Below, piece by piece: positions 22,421-33,887 of a stretch of DNA of 64,000 nucleotides (the first letter of the stretch is position 1; each line of letters opens with the position of its first letter). Under the pieces are notes generated by a model. The model ran no database searches. It worked only from the letters and a program-made list of their open reading frames with translations, and was not told the origin of the DNA. The position numbers were made by a program, and so were the translations under genes. The DNA is from Rhodocollybia butyracea (taxonomy: Eukaryota > Basidiomycota > Agaricomycetes > Agaricales > Omphalotaceae), in NCBI GenBank assembly GCA_015501585.1, contig JADNRY010000274.1:18116-82115 (forward strand). Direction: 5' to 3'.

Positions 22421-25050
22421 GGGCCTGTTCGGCAACACGAATCTGGATTTTGTGTGATTTTGCCAGAGGCAAGATTTTGAAGACTTATATAAAATGTTCG
22501 GATCAGCTAGCCGGTCGCCATGACTCTGGAAATGTCATAAAATGACATAACTCCTGCCCTGACATGTCGGACGTTCCTCTCGCTGTCCCGCAAGTTGTCC
22601 GACCACTCTCAATGATGCCACACAGTGACCAACATGTTCTGGTCATCATCTTTCAAGTTTAATGTAATTGTATATTATTGTTAAAGTGATTTTATTCCTC
22701 TATATTGTCTAAGCAAGTGAAACCTAAAGTAAAAACTACATTTGAGAGCGGCGGGCATGTCTGAGCATCGAGCGGGGTGTTGACCTCAACATGGAAGAAA
22801 CGTCTGACAGGCTGTGACAGCATGCGCGTTTACACGGAGCGCTCAACTGGCTGATCCGAGTAATACTTACAAATGCTTGATGGCATTTCACCTCATACGC
22901 CCAGTAGATCTAGACAGTAGCCTTTGACATGGGGGGTGTGATGCCATAGGCAGTTACCATAAAGATCCGCTATTGTACAGTAGCGCAATAAAAGCGCTAT
23001 ATCTAAGGTGGACTTTGATTAGACTTCGATGTCATTGAGCTCTCAGGTACGTTTTCCGGTAGAACCGGTATTCATTATCTGCACGCGCTTCCCGCTCTTA
23101 TGCGCGCCCATCTCCCGCCCACTGTATTCTATATAGATGGCTGTAAGCTTGTCCGCTCAAAGAAACCTATGTATACTGTATGCACTGTATGCACTGTAAG
23201 TACTAGTAAGTACTAGTACTTCCATATTGTAATCCATGATAAACATGGTCGCAGAGGTTGTGGAGGGGGGACATTATGAAACCGACTTCTTTGTCACAGA
23301 AGTCGTCTTCCTGGGTTAGCGCTTGACGTTTTCGCGAGCTCACTTTCGGGCACTGTCGTTGGTGTGTCGATGTTTGTGTGAATGAGCCTTGAGGTCTGTC
23401 GCTTTCGCCGTCACTGTGATCTGCTGCTTGCAGTCCAGGACCACACTTCCGGCCTCTGTCACTGTGTACACTCTGTTCCTTCACACCTGGGCTTTCATTC
23501 ACTCGCTGTGCTTGTGTATATCGTATACTTTATCGTATAATGAGAGGTTGAAGCGTGTGAAGATACCGGAAAAGTTTTCCGGTGCTTCCGCTCACTGTTC
23601 CAAACGATGGACAGAGGGAGAAGATTATTTCTGATTGGGTGCGAATCTCACGGAAGCGCATGGGGAGGAAAATTCGGTGCTCTTCAACCCAAGATTATAT
23701 GCAAAATATGTGAAGTAGCCTGAGATATTCCTTCCTTATTAAAGAGATGTAGTCAAACTCGTGCTCACCATCTAAAACAGTGAGCCCAAGAAAGAAAGAC
23801 TTGTGGTACAGCTTTCATGCTTGAGGATTGGAGCCGTCTATTGTAGCTCTCTACAATTCATTAAATTTGGCCATGTTGTAAGGGTCTAGCAATCTTGATA
23901 CTGTATTACTTAGATTCATTCAAGTTGTTGTACTTACGTGCATCCTTAACGACTTATTTCCTGCTTGAGACTGTTAAACTTATTCAATAGTTCTGATTTC
24001 GTCATGTTATGTCTAAATAGTGCATTTAAGTCTATCACTAGTATATCAAACTTATAGATGAAGTTGTTCCTTCTTGAGTGCACTGTTTTACATGGTAAGC
24101 ACGAGTTTCACTGCATCCCTTTACAAAGGAGAGGGTATTTCGGGCTACTCCTGGGATGTTTGCATGTAGTTTTGGCTTTAAGGGGAGCGATTGCACCTCC
24201 CCATGAGCTTCCGGGAGATCCGCACCTGAACAGAAATTATTTTCTTCCTCTGTTCACTGTTTGGAACAGCGAGCGGAAGCACCGGCAAACGTTTCCGGTA
24301 CGTTCGCACGCTTCCTTCCACAGCTCTCTTCATCGTTCAGCACAACCACAAAGCGATATTTTGCCCTATAATTACATAGAGGAGCTCCATAGCTGGTATA
24401 CCTTTCAAACTACTCAATACTTACAATATGTGAGCGGTGCAATGTATGATCTACTATCGAAGTTGAGATGGTAGACTCAAAGCTCTTGGGTCAAAGCCGC
24501 ACTCTCAAAACCAAACAGTGGCTTGAGAGAGCTCGTTGGTATAATAATAACTTATGCATATTGGAGAATAATGCAATGTTGATGCGAGGACTTATCTGTA
24601 CGGCGGTGTCACAACCGTACATGCCCTTATGTACGAGGTCGTGTATATAGTAAGGGCATGTACAGTTGTGAGGTAAGTGAACGTTATAGCAACGTGAACT
24701 TTATATTACTTAAAAGCAAGGGAGCACTGGAGTTGAGCAGGAGACAGTTCGTTTGGGTTCGGGAGGCGGGATACGTGTACTAACGCGTGATCTCGGTGCA
24801 CTAGATCTCGGTACTAGCCTTCCGGTACCCGAGAAATATCTTACAACATCAAAGTCCGCATGAAATATAGCGCTTTTTTCGCGCTACTGTACAATAGCGG
24901 ATCTTTATGGTAACTGCCTATGCCATCCCACCCCCCATGTCAAAGGCTACTATCTATGTCTACTGGGCATATGAGGTGTGGCATTTTATATGGTGGCAAT
25001 ACCTGGCAAAATCCAAACAAAATCTGAGATTCGTGTTGCCGAACAGGCCC
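22421..25050. mobile_element. PIF/Harbinger-like non-autonomous element, 2.63 kb, with long subterminal inverted arms
   Basis: The ends are inverted copies starting GGGCCTGTTCGGCAACACG (22421 onward and the reverse complement ending at 25050), about 45 bp long with mismatches further in, and flanked by TAA on both sides (22418-22420, 25051-25053). Deeper inside, a second, longer inverted pair occurs at about 22880-23035 and 24850-25000 (sharing TAGCCTTTGACATGGGGGG and TAAAGATCCGCTATTG), and a third at about 23565-23610 and 24250-24305 (GTGCTTCCGCTC). A hairpin sits at 24607-24672 (CCGTACATGCCCTTA against TAAGGGCATGTACAG). No transposase is recognisable; small open frames (23203-23502 minus, 24058-24474 plus) lack domains. 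It is therefore a large foldback-like derivative mobilised in trans. Confidence 0.85.
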
Positions 25051-25073
25051 TAAAGACGTTGCGAATCCTAATA

Positions 25074-25967
25074 CAGTCGAACCTCTTATAAGGCATACCT
25101 CTTGGTGCCCATCCAAAAGTATGCATTATGAGAGAGTATGCCTATAGAGAGAGCGATTTTTTTTTGAAGCCAAAAATGGTTTAAAACACCTTTTTAAGTA
25201 TCTGCGAACATATATATGTGATAATTGAAGCAAAAAAATTACTTGCGCCGCCCGAGGGAAGAAATCACTAATAGAGGTATCTACCATTGAACGGCTGTTC
25301 CAAGCGGGGCTTTCCAAGCGTGTCGCTTGTCCAAATGTAGCCAAAATGTTCTCAAGCTTGCGTGCAAAGGGCTCATCCATCCAACATCCATCCCATGGAT
25401 ATACCTTTGCATGATTATCGCAGCCTGAAGAGCTTCACGACGACTGGGACGCTCAAGGTAGGTCTCTTGAAGAGCATCAAGGGTCTCTTCGACAGTTTTC
25501 TCGGCATGAGAAATTAGGTTTTTGGAGTTCTTGAGATCTTTTCCTTCTTGGCAAGTTTAGCACTGAGAAGGCCGTCTTTTCTCTGCTGGACTTGCTTTTT
25601 AAGCTTGACTAGGCCATTTTTCAGGACTTCTAGAGCGTTGGGTGCCATTGTTGCTGAGCAGTGCAGCAAAGTAGCCAAGCTCAGGGTTCAAATTCGGGCG
25701 CAAAAATTACGGAAAATGAGCATTATATTTGTCCTTATGGGGATTGTAACAATATTGAACAGTGAATGGGGTTTGGGCACTGTAGACATACTTTCATAGC
25801 CAGCAAAAGGTATGCCTTTTGTCCAATATAGGTATGAGTTATGCACTATGGGAGAGGTATGCCTTTTGCCATCAGATTTCCTGCGAACCAACTCGGTAGC
25901 CACAAAAATGTATGACTTATAAGAGAGTATGCCTATATGGAGGTATGCCTTATAAGAGGTTCGACTG
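25074..25967. mobile_element. Tc1/mariner-pogo-like element, 894 bp, TA target duplication
   Basis: Perfect terminal inverted repeats of about 28 bp beginning CAGTCGAACCTCTTATAAG and flanked by TA on each side (25072-25073, 25968-25969). Sub-terminal repeats of the AAGGCATACCTC/AGAGAGTATGCC type occur at both ends. The interior on the minus strand holds broken frames with coding flavour (about 25660-25545 LKNGLVKLKKQVQQRKDGLL; 25380-25126 MDEPFARKLENILATFGQ), plausibly the degraded C-terminal part of a pogo/Fot1-like transposase, but no DDE motif is visible. Non-autonomous. It lies 23 bp from the Harbinger-like element. Confidence 0.87.
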
Positions 25968-26030
25968 TAATACATACTTGATGGACATACACAATGTACA
26001 CCGTAACTATGATGCTTTACCAGGTTGCTG

Positions 26031-26424
26031 ACACTGGGGCATCGACCATGGCATCTGAAAATCAGATGCTTTAATATCATCCCATAGTAGGCACCTTGAA
26101 CGGCATCTTGAAATGACACATTGGCCCTCCTTTGACCTTCACACTCTTATATAAAGAATTCAAATCAATGGCTAATCCTTCCTTTGACAAGTCTCAAAGG
26201 TCTTTGAAGTAGAGACAAAGGGGTCAAATACTGAATTTTCTTTCTGCTTCAAAGCCCTTTGAGACTGGCTGAAGAAATAAATGGCCATTGATTTAGATCG
26301 CTATAGACAAGTGTGACAAGGCCAATGTGTGATCCTCAGATGCCTTTTGAGGTGCCTTTCAAGAGCCTATCGAGATGATATTAAAGCATCAAATTTCAGA
26401 TGCCATGGTCAATGCCCCCAGTGT
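26031..26424. mobile_element. Foldback/palindromic element, about 394 bp
   Basis: Nearly the whole segment is an imperfect inverted repeat centred near 26228. Outer arms 26031-26080 and 26371-26424 share CATGGCATCTGAAA and GATGCTTTAATATCATC. Inner arms share CACATTGGCC and AATCAATGGC plus CAGTCTCAAAGGGCTTTGAA-like blocks. No coding sequence and no clear target duplication (flanks GTTGCTG and GAGCGCTG), so class is undecided: a MITE that lost its flanks, or a foldback element. Confidence 0.7.
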
Positions 26425-26703
26425 GAGCGCTGCCATTGATCTACTATCCACTATAGTGTATAACGTCGACTTGCTCTTCTTACTCATTCCTTTTGAGATG
26501 AGATGAGAAGCGATTAGAGTGAAATATAGTGAGCAGGAGCTGTGATGGCGAGCCGAATATAATTGCGAGTGAGGAAGAGATTCGGTTTCACATGCGCAGA
26601 AGCAACGTAAAATCTTTAAATTCACACAAATAAAAAGAATGTCGCATACTCAAAAGAGATAGACAGAATGTCGAATACCAGTACAAGGGAACAAACATAT
26701 GTA

Positions 26704-28284
26704 TCATACATGTACACCATTGCGCCCAGCAATCACCACCCTTAAGCCTTCCGCGCGCAAATTCTGTAGTGGTTTATAAACTTCCGCCTGAACTTCCCGC
26801 CAAGTAAACTTAAGAAGAACGGACTGTATAGAGGCTCTGCCCATCGTCAACATCGCTGCTGACAACTCCGAATCGGGTTTAAACCAGCGCGACTCAACCA
26901 TCCTGACGAATATAGAGTCGTCAGGCTTATTTCCAGTGTCTTGATAAGAAATTAGAGAAAGACTAAGTAGTTTTGGAACTAGGAAGACAGATTGGTCTCG
27001 AGTTAGACTCGAGATGAGGTGTGTAGTGATTGGGTTGGGATACTGTACACGCGCTTCGTGAATGACAAGATGGAGAAGCGCTGGCATGACTTGGAGGGCA
27101 GCTATAAGGTTCAAGTCAGATAGAATTGGGCTGCGAAGTGTGAGTGAGGTGATCCGAGAGGATCTGGAGACGAATGAGATAAAATCATCCTCTAGGGGTT
27201 TATCGCCTATACGTTCTCCCCAGCTAGCACCTTCTACCACAAGCAAGTTCAGGGAAGGAAAGTTGGAGGAAAAGATTATGCTTGACGATGCTCCGCTGGC
27301 GACAGAGATCGATGTGATGTTGGGCCATGTGCCCAGTGAGCTAGCGGACTCTATTCTGCGGACATAGCCTAACATAAGATATTTCAGAGAAGGGTAGCTG
27401 GCAAGAGCTTTCGAGAACTTGGGTGACCCCGGAACCCGGCGAATTTTGAGAATCTTTATTTGATTGTTGGAGAAGATTGTCCCATCCTCGATATCATCAA
27501 TATTCAATTTGGCAAGCAAAGGGAAATGCAGCTGGGAAAGTATCTTGTAGCGGGTTATGGAGTGATCTCCCCGGTACTTCAGAGATTTCCACCGACGAGC
27601 GTGCTGCATAAGATGGACTAGGGAAGGGAACTCCACACCTTCTGCAATGGAAGGCTGGCAAGGTGAACCAAGTACAGTCAGTGCAAGCGTTAACGGCCAA
27701 TCACCCGACCTCGCTAAATATCGATTAACAGTATCGATAAAACCGACCAGAGCTTTTGATTTGTCCTTGGTAGTAGTATATATCTCCACCGCTAGGTTAG
27801 CCCACAAACTAGGTGATGCCAGTGCAAGTGCACGCCAACGGGAGCATACTGAACTGATTGTCATTGTAGGAAGAGAGGTGATTACAGGAGATGTGAATTT
27901 GGTAGGAGGAGCTCTGTCAGAATCCCATGGGTAGGCTTGGATAAGATTATTTTCGCACACGCACTGCAAAATGCGCAATAAAGTTTCGTTTGGGAGTTTC
28001 CGCATCGGAGACAGTAGAGAGTGTAGTTTGGCCCGCTGACTCTCCAACCGCTGTTTTTCCGCTTCGACCATCTTGATTTCTCCATGGAGGCGAGCCAGCT
28101 CAGAATCATGGTCCTCGATATCTTTATTTGCTAAAGCGAGGATTTCCTTAAGCTCTTCTGCTCTTTCTGAGCTGACCACAGATGGGCCAAACTCTGAACG
28201 AAGTTCCCTCTCCAGTTCAGATAGTTCGGTAGAGCCGAGGTTTACGCGTATCTGCAAAGGGCTCATCTGGAAGGAAGGAAGCAA
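26704..28284 (-). CDS. F-box protein with N-terminal coiled coil and LRR-like C-terminal half (intact paralogue)
   Basis: Likely SCF ubiquitin-ligase adaptor. One uninterrupted frame of 526 codons; the ATG at 28284 (MLPSFQ) or, judging by paralogue 1, the internal one giving MSPLQIRVNLGS is the probable start. Residues about 10-90 are an amphipathic coiled coil (LANKDIEDHDSELARLHGEI). The F-box follows at about 95-170 (MRKLPNETLLRILQCVC, SSVCSRWRALALASPSLW). The C-terminal ~300 residues carry irregular leucine-rich repeats (SKALASYPSLKYLMLG, SRSSRITSLTLRSPIL). The protein ends EGLRVVIAGRNGVHV. It is the only open copy of three neighbouring paralogues; this type is often expanded in mushrooms. 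No intron is required. Substrate unknown. Confidence 0.9.
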   Translation of the reverse strand: MLPSFQMSPLQIRVNLGSTELSELERELRSEFGPSVVSSERAEELKEILALANKDIEDHDSELARLHGEIKMVEAEKQRLESQRAKLHSLLSPMRKLPNETLLRILQCVCENNLIQAYPWDSDRAPPTKFTSPVITSLPTMTISSVCSRWRALALASPSLWANLAVEIYTTTKDKSKALVGFIDTVNRYLARSGDWPLTLALTVLGSPCQPSIAEGVEFPSLVHLMQHARRWKSLKYRGDHSITRYKILSQLHFPLLAKLNIDDIEDGTIFSNNQIKILKIRRVPGSPKFSKALASYPSLKYLMLGYVRRIESASSLGTWPNITSISVASGASSSIIFSSNFPSLNLLVVEGASWGERIGDKPLEDDFISFVSRSSRITSLTLRSPILSDLNLIAALQVMPALLHLVIHEARVQYPNPITTHLISSLTRDQSVFLVPKLLSLSLISYQDTGNKPDDSIFVRMVESRWFKPDSELSAAMLTMGRASIQSVLLKFTWREVQAEVYKPLQNLRAEGLRVVIAGRNGVHV

Positions 28285-28515
28285 GTATTTAGAAACTTCG
28301 TGGGCTGAAACAAGTAGATAATCAAATAAGCGCCCTGAGGATATCGATCTAAGCGCCTCAAAACCATCAGACCACAGAGATATAGTACTGTATAACTGAG
28401 AGATGAGACTTGCGTTTTGCAGAAGCGAGGCTAATCTTCAAATGAAAGAAACAATATCGCAGTAATAAACGGATACCGTTACAAGCCTGAGTATTGATTG
28501 AACTGTAAACATATA

Positions 28516-29750
28516 TCATATACCATTTTCCCCAATAACCACCACTCTCAAACCTTCCGCGTCCAGAGTTCGTAGCGGTTTATAGACTTCCACGTCAACT
28601 TCCCGAGCCAACCTGAGAACAACAGACCGAATAGAGGCTTTCCCCATCGTTAACATCGCTGCTGACAATTCCGAACCAGGTTTAAACCAGCGCGACTCGA
28701 CCATCCTAATGAAAGGGTCATCAAACTCAGCTCCAATCTCACACCCAGAAATCAAAGAGAGACTGTGTAGTTTTGGAATTAGGGAAATGGAAGTGGAGTG
28801 GTGGGTTAGACTTGAGAGGAGGTGTGTAGTGATTGGCCTGGGATACTGTGGATAGGTTTCGTGATTTCGAGATCGAGTAGGCTGGCATGAGTTGCAGGGC
28901 TGCAATAAGGTGCAAGTCAGTCAGAGTTACGCTACGGAGTGAGAGTCTGGTGATACAAGGGGATCTGGAGATGAATGAGACAAAATTATCCTCTAATGGT
29001 TCTCGCCAGCTAGAATTGTGGCCCACTACCACAAGCTTTTTCAAGGAAAGGACTATGTTTAATGATACTCCACTCTCAACCGCAATCAATGTGATGCTGG
29101 GTCATGTGCCCACCGGACCAGCCTTCCCAACCTGTATTTTCCGGGTATAGCCCAACTCGAGAGATTTGAGAGGACAGCTGTGAAGAGCTTTCTCCAGGTG
29201 CGACCTGTCGACCTCAAAAATTTCGAGATGTTGTATTTGATCGCCGTACACAATCTGGGGTGCTGCCGCCCTGTTAGTGGCAAGTGTGCAAAGTCTCGGA
29301 GAACGTTTGAAGTAATCAAAGTCGGTCCATTCGGTATCTAATTCATCAAGCAAAGGAAAATGTGCTGCGTAAGCTGAACTAGGGCAGGAAACTCTTTATC
29401 TGAAAAATCATGCATAGTCAATGCAAGCCTCAACGGCCAATCACCCGACCTCTCCAGATATCGGGAAACAGTATCGATAAAACCAGTCAGTTCCACTTCC
29501 GCATAGGTAGTATACATCTCCACCGTTAGGTTAGTCCACAAGCTGGGTGATGCCAGTGCGAGTGTACGCCAACGGGAGCATACTGAGCTGATTGCCATGG
29601 TAGGAAGGTGCGCGATGATAGGAGACCTGATTCTGGTGGGGGGCTCTTCATCTTCCTCCCACGGGTCCTGGGGAAATTCGTGTTGCTGTCGCGCACGCAC
29701 TGCAAAATAGGCAACAAGATCTCGTTGGGTAGCTTTCGTACGGGAGACAT
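28516..29750 (-). pseudogene. F-box protein paralogue 3, truncated at the 5' end and frameshifted
   Basis: Recognisable in order on the minus strand: the F-box core (RKLPNEILLPILQCVRDS near 29745-29690), IAHLPTMAISSVCSRWRTLA, a segment with GFIDTVSRYLERSGDWPL, LRR-like pieces (29353-29102, 29089-28870) and the conserved tail RWFKPGSELSAAMLTMGKA to GLRVVVIGENGI with stop at 28516. The frame changes at least four times. The coiled-coil N-terminus is missing: at about 29750 the sequence switches abruptly to a PL14-gene relic (29751-30104). Confidence 0.85.
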
Positions 29751-30104
29751 CAGAGTCGGGTAACACATCTCTACCACCTACAATCTTCAGATTCTGCAAA
29801 TGTCGTTACATTCAAAGCGAAAAGATTGGGCATTCGGGGGGAGTTAAGTCCATGTTGCTCGTGCTGGTGTTGGTGTTCCCGTTGTTGTCGTTACTGTCGA
29901 CAAAGAAGCGATACTAGCCGGCGTAGTAGTTGTAGAAGTAATAGGAATAGTAGTCGTCATCGTAGTTACCGTAACCACAACAGCTTGCACAATCGTCGAC
30001 TTTCCTGAGGCTGCGTTTGAGAGGCATACACCGAGTTTAATGTTCAAACGTTCATTAACATTACTGAAGTTGAACGTTGAACATTGAGCTTGAGGAAGTT
30101 TCAT
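29751..30104 (-). pseudogene. Relic of the PL14-like gene (Thr/Ser-rich N-terminal region), fused to F-box relic 3
   Basis: The minus strand reads KSTIVQAVVVTVTTMTTT and a Thr-rich run, then QNLKIVGGRDVLPDSDVS, corresponding to STIVERVTVTVTTTT and QNLKIVDESAVLSGSDSG of the gene at 40162-42252. Frames are broken and the signal peptide and catalytic domain are absent. It runs directly into the F-box relic, giving a chimeric open frame (29338-29799) that has no plausible function. Confidence 0.7.
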
Positions 30105-30221
30105 TCCGATTCTACAGATGTTTTGGTGCCTACGACGTTGACTGTGGATGTGTGAAGTAGAAAGGAGGGCGATGGCATTGGTAAAGCGACTAAGGAGAGG
30201 CTAATTCCCAGGTCCGAACCG

Positions 30222-30430
30222 TCCTTTGGGTCTTCGAGTTGGTAAGAAGAGAGAACATGTATTGAACATGTATTGAAGAGACTCAGATAGGTGATAAGCT
30301 CGAGTGACCACCGAGCAACAAGTTACAACAAGTTTTGGACTGAACGTGTCAACGTTAAAGTAGCGCGCGCTAATGCTCGGCAACTTCGTGCCGGTACGCG
30401 TCTTGAAGCTTGACTTCTTAAGTACCATTG
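30222..30430. repeat. Repeat shared with 43625-43835
   Basis: Shares with 43625-43835 TTCGAGTTGGTAA, GATAAGCTC, CCACCGA, AGTTTTGGACTG and TAGCGCGCGCTAA in the same order, ending CTTGACTTCTTA. In both places it lies upstream of PL14-type sequence, so it is best read as part of an old duplication of the PL14 upstream region. Confidence 0.65.
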
Positions 30431-30575
30431 GTCAAGGTTCTGTGTAGTCATCGTCTCATCTCTGCGACGCCGCTGCAGCATACTTTTTATTGATATCGTC
30501 TACCAGTCCATGGTCCTGAATATTTGAATGCTAATAATGCTCACCAATGAATACAACAAGATAACAAAACTGTGG

Positions 30576-32558
30576 CTACAAATAATTGGTTTCATCGATA
30601 TCGTCCAAGAGCCAGTGCGCCATGATCTCAGCCCGCTCTTCCGCTGACATGGCCGCAGCCAATGCCTTTTCCTTCAAGCACTTGCCACGCGCCATGGCCT
30701 CATCATATTGCATGTTGGACACCCATGTATCCGAGTCGAAGTTGACTATAGCCCGGATGGCCTCAAACATCTTGTCATCTTCTCTCAGCATAGCCTCCAG
30801 CTTCTTGGTCTCGCGTACATCCTCAGCATCAAACGCGACTGGACACGGCGCACCTCCCCCTGTAAGCCTCTCCCACTTCTCTGTTGCGTATATCAGAGCG
30901 TCCTTCAGTGCAAAAGTCTCGCCCTCCCATGGCTCACTTGCAACGTAGAAGAGGCGGCGGAGGAACATGCCCACGCGATCTGTCAATGCTTCGTAGTGAA
31001 GTATATTACACTCTGCCGTGTTCTTGACATACTGGTAGTGGATAAGACGGCGACGGTGAAGTTCTTTTGCTTCAATTTGCTCTGATTCAGTTAACGAGCT
31101 CAAATTTTCTGGTAGCGGAGGTGGTGGCATGCTCGACAGCGAGATCTCGTCATCATAGTTCTGCAGGCAATCTGGAATACCTCCTAGGATAAATAAGGGC
31201 AGGATCGAGGTATGTTGCCAGTCAATCAGGCCGATGACTTGCCAGCCAGTGTCTGCCGACTTGGAAACGATGATATTGCTCTGTTTGAGGTCGGGATGGC
31301 GGATGCAGAAATGATGAGTGGCCGGGTTGTTGGGGATGAGTGACTGGGCGATGAGGAGATAGCGATTGAGACTCTCGATATAGTTTGATGGCAACTGCTT
31401 TTGGAACCCATATCCCTCCCTCCTCATACGCTGGAATGGCAGTAGCGGTTGACTGAATTGCTCCAAATATGCCAGTTCTTTGTGGGCTGCTCCTGCAAGC
31501 ACCTCCTCGGTTGTTTGGTCTATAGTTGTTGGTTAGTTCAAGGAAGTAGCAAAAATAAATAACGGAATGGTGTACAAGGTCCCCGGTCTACGTCGAGCTG
31601 TGACCTCCTACCGTGCCACATGGAGATCCTGGTATCTGGACCAACACAGAAGCATTTGTTCTTCCTGAGTGGGATGCCTTTACTCCCAGTCACCTTCTCC
31701 AGATCATGGGGGTAGTAGAGGCTTCCGGCAGCCGGAAAAGATATCGTCATCATTTTAGATTCGAGTTGAGCAATTTGGCGCAAGACTGAGACAATATCCG
31801 ATTCTCCCATCTCAAGCCATACATCGCTGAGATTCGTACCTTTCATGAATTCCATAAGTATGTACTCGGTTTTCGCCACATTGTCCGATGTAGGTGAGTA
31901 TCCGTGTACCTGGGGAATAGGCAGGCCGTAGGAACGGAGGAAGTCCATCGTGGCAACTTCGCTGGCGACAGCATAATACTTGGGGACCGTAACCGGGTAC
32001 GGAATACGGGCGACCATTTGGAAAGCCGTCGTGGAAAGTTATGAGGAAAATACGGTTGAATCCCCCCTCGGCAAGCTTTGAAAAGTCAATAACATCATCA
32101 GGCTGTCGACCAATGGACTGCGCTGCAAGTTTAATTAGCCCCTCAACATCAAAAATTAGCTTTCTCTCTGCGTGGCGAAGAGCATCGTTGACTCTGAGTG
32201 TTAAATAAACTATGGTTAGAAAAATAGTAACGCTGGATCTGTATAAGACTTACAGCCACCGTCCCGAGGTATAGTTGAAGAGGTCGCTGGAAGGTTGTTG
32301 TATGCTTGAGAGCGCGCGACGTGAGGAGAAGCATAATGAACACAGCAGGGAGAGAGGACGATTCTGCAGAGACGGAGAGCCTGCCTGCAGGAAGAGAGGA
32401 CGGCGGAAAGATGAAGAGACTGGAGCTGCTAGCTGGGAGAGAGGACGGCGGCCCGGGCGCAAAGACCGAGAGATAGGACCCGCTAGCAAGTTGATGGTGA
32501 GCCTTGCGCTACCGTGGCAGGACATGCAAATAATACTAAAACGAATAAGAATCGGCAA
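30576..32558 (-). CDS. APH/choline-kinase-fold phosphotransferase, AIM9-like mitochondrial type, with one frameshift
   Basis: Exons 32558-32254, 32193-31576 and 31519-30576; introns of 60 and 56 nt, phases consistent once one base is corrected. The N-terminus is basic and serine-rich (PISRSLRPGRRPLSQLAAP), like a mitochondrial presequence, followed by the family signature SSDLFNYTSGRWL, then FSKLAEGGFNRIFLITF (nucleotide loop), the catalytic loop CIRHPDLKQSNIIV (HxDxxxxN) and metal-binding LIDWQHTSILP. Length about 621 aa, near the fungal family norm. Oddity: at 32020-32021 (two G on the plus strand) the frame between HDGF and QMVARIPYP is off by one base; dropping one C of the coding strand restores it. 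The substrate is unknown; AIM9 proteins are linked to mitochondrial inheritance in yeast. Confidence 0.85.
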
Positions 32559-33700
32559 GAGAATCGGCTTGTTTCGAGACGTGACACCGCCACTGGGCGT
32601 CTTACGCTTATCTAGACGCCTTTCCGCATCCTGCAGTGCTCCTTCCTTCCTTCATGGCTACCAGCAACACATCGCTTGACTTGTTACTCCTCATATCTCA
32701 TCACGACCAACTTTTACCTCATAAAACCAACATTTTCCTCTCCTTTATTTGCTTAGCACAAGATGGCCAATCAATCTTGTAGTACGACTGTTGGAGGTGG
32801 AAGGATTCGGATACTCAATGCATCTGGTGCGTAGCCATTCTAATTTATATTGTCTTAGGTCCTACTACTGACCTCATTATCATTGAAGTGCTCGAAAGCA
32901 AGTACGGGCTCTCTTTCAATTTGGAGACTACTTGTGTACGAAGGAAATTTGGATGTCGTGTGTAAAATACGGCGGAATGTACATATAATCCGTAATCTTC
33001 CTCCTTCCCAATGCCAGAAGGACCCCAATACATCTGATTCCCAATTTCGTGTTTATCTTGTTAGCGCCATAACGTTTGTCTCCATTTCAATTTCACAACA
33101 ACCGCTATCTTCGAACTTGCTATACGCCGTGCCTACAGACAATTCAGTCTCGAAAAACCTACAATCCCAACTGGGGTGGAGATTTGGCCGGCGAAAAAAA
33201 GAGTCTTCCAGCACCAATCCCTCCCAGTAATCCCGCAGCAAGTTCTGAATCTAATCCTGCCAGCTCGTTGTCAACGGTATATATTCAGCAAATACTCCGC
33301 GTCAAGACACAGCTCCATCAGTTGGCTTTGTTGCTGATAGTAATGCAACCACAGGATTGTCTGCCCGAGTCTCAAGCTCAAGTCCTTCTCCTGCATCGGC
33401 GATACCGATAGGTGCTGGCATATCCTCTCAGCCTGATCATAGCAGTAAGTTCTCTATAAATCAATGGACTCGTATTGCAGGCTCAGTGTTAAGAGCATGC
33501 TCAAACCTTACCGAAATGAAGTGTATCTACTCGGAGATGAACCGAACATTACAATCCAACTACAGGCCTGCATGTCAGCTCCAGGTTACCACATCGCTGA
33601 AAGCAATCATATATATAATATATACATAAGCTACCACTGCGGAGTAAAATAGAACGCGGGTTGCCCATCTTCAACTGCCTATGCAAAATCCTTCTATGTA
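32559..33700. other. Intergenic region divergent from the APH gene; possible small gene on + strand
   Basis: An ATG at 32763 starts MANQSCSTTVGGGRIRILNA; a 32-nt GT-AG gap (32827-32858) would join it to GPTTDLIIIEVLESKYGLSFN, ending at about 32962. The gap is too short for a normal intron, so support is weak. From 33060 to 33480 several frames are Ser/Pro-rich (NPAASSESNPASSL, RVSSSSPSPASAIP), as in a linker of a surface protein, but frames do not join. Possibly a decayed secreted-protein gene. An alternative small frame on the minus strand (32845-33033) is equally unproven. Confidence 0.3.
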
Positions 33701-33887
33701 TCCGTCACTGTATCTTCACACTCATACAGCACGAAAAAGATTCATCTATCGATTATACAAGCTCATATACAAGCACATATTAACAAACAAACACTTTTTA
33801 AACCCAACGGCTAAGTCGTGACAGCGGGTAACGAGTACTTATAGAGCTGCCAGTGGTGCTTTTGATGGTAGTAGTGAAGCTGGAACA

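Noticed and set aside
29338..29799. A novel fused F-box protein gene
   Set aside because: The open frame joins two pseudogene fragments and loses the frame on both sides; no start context or C-terminal domain.
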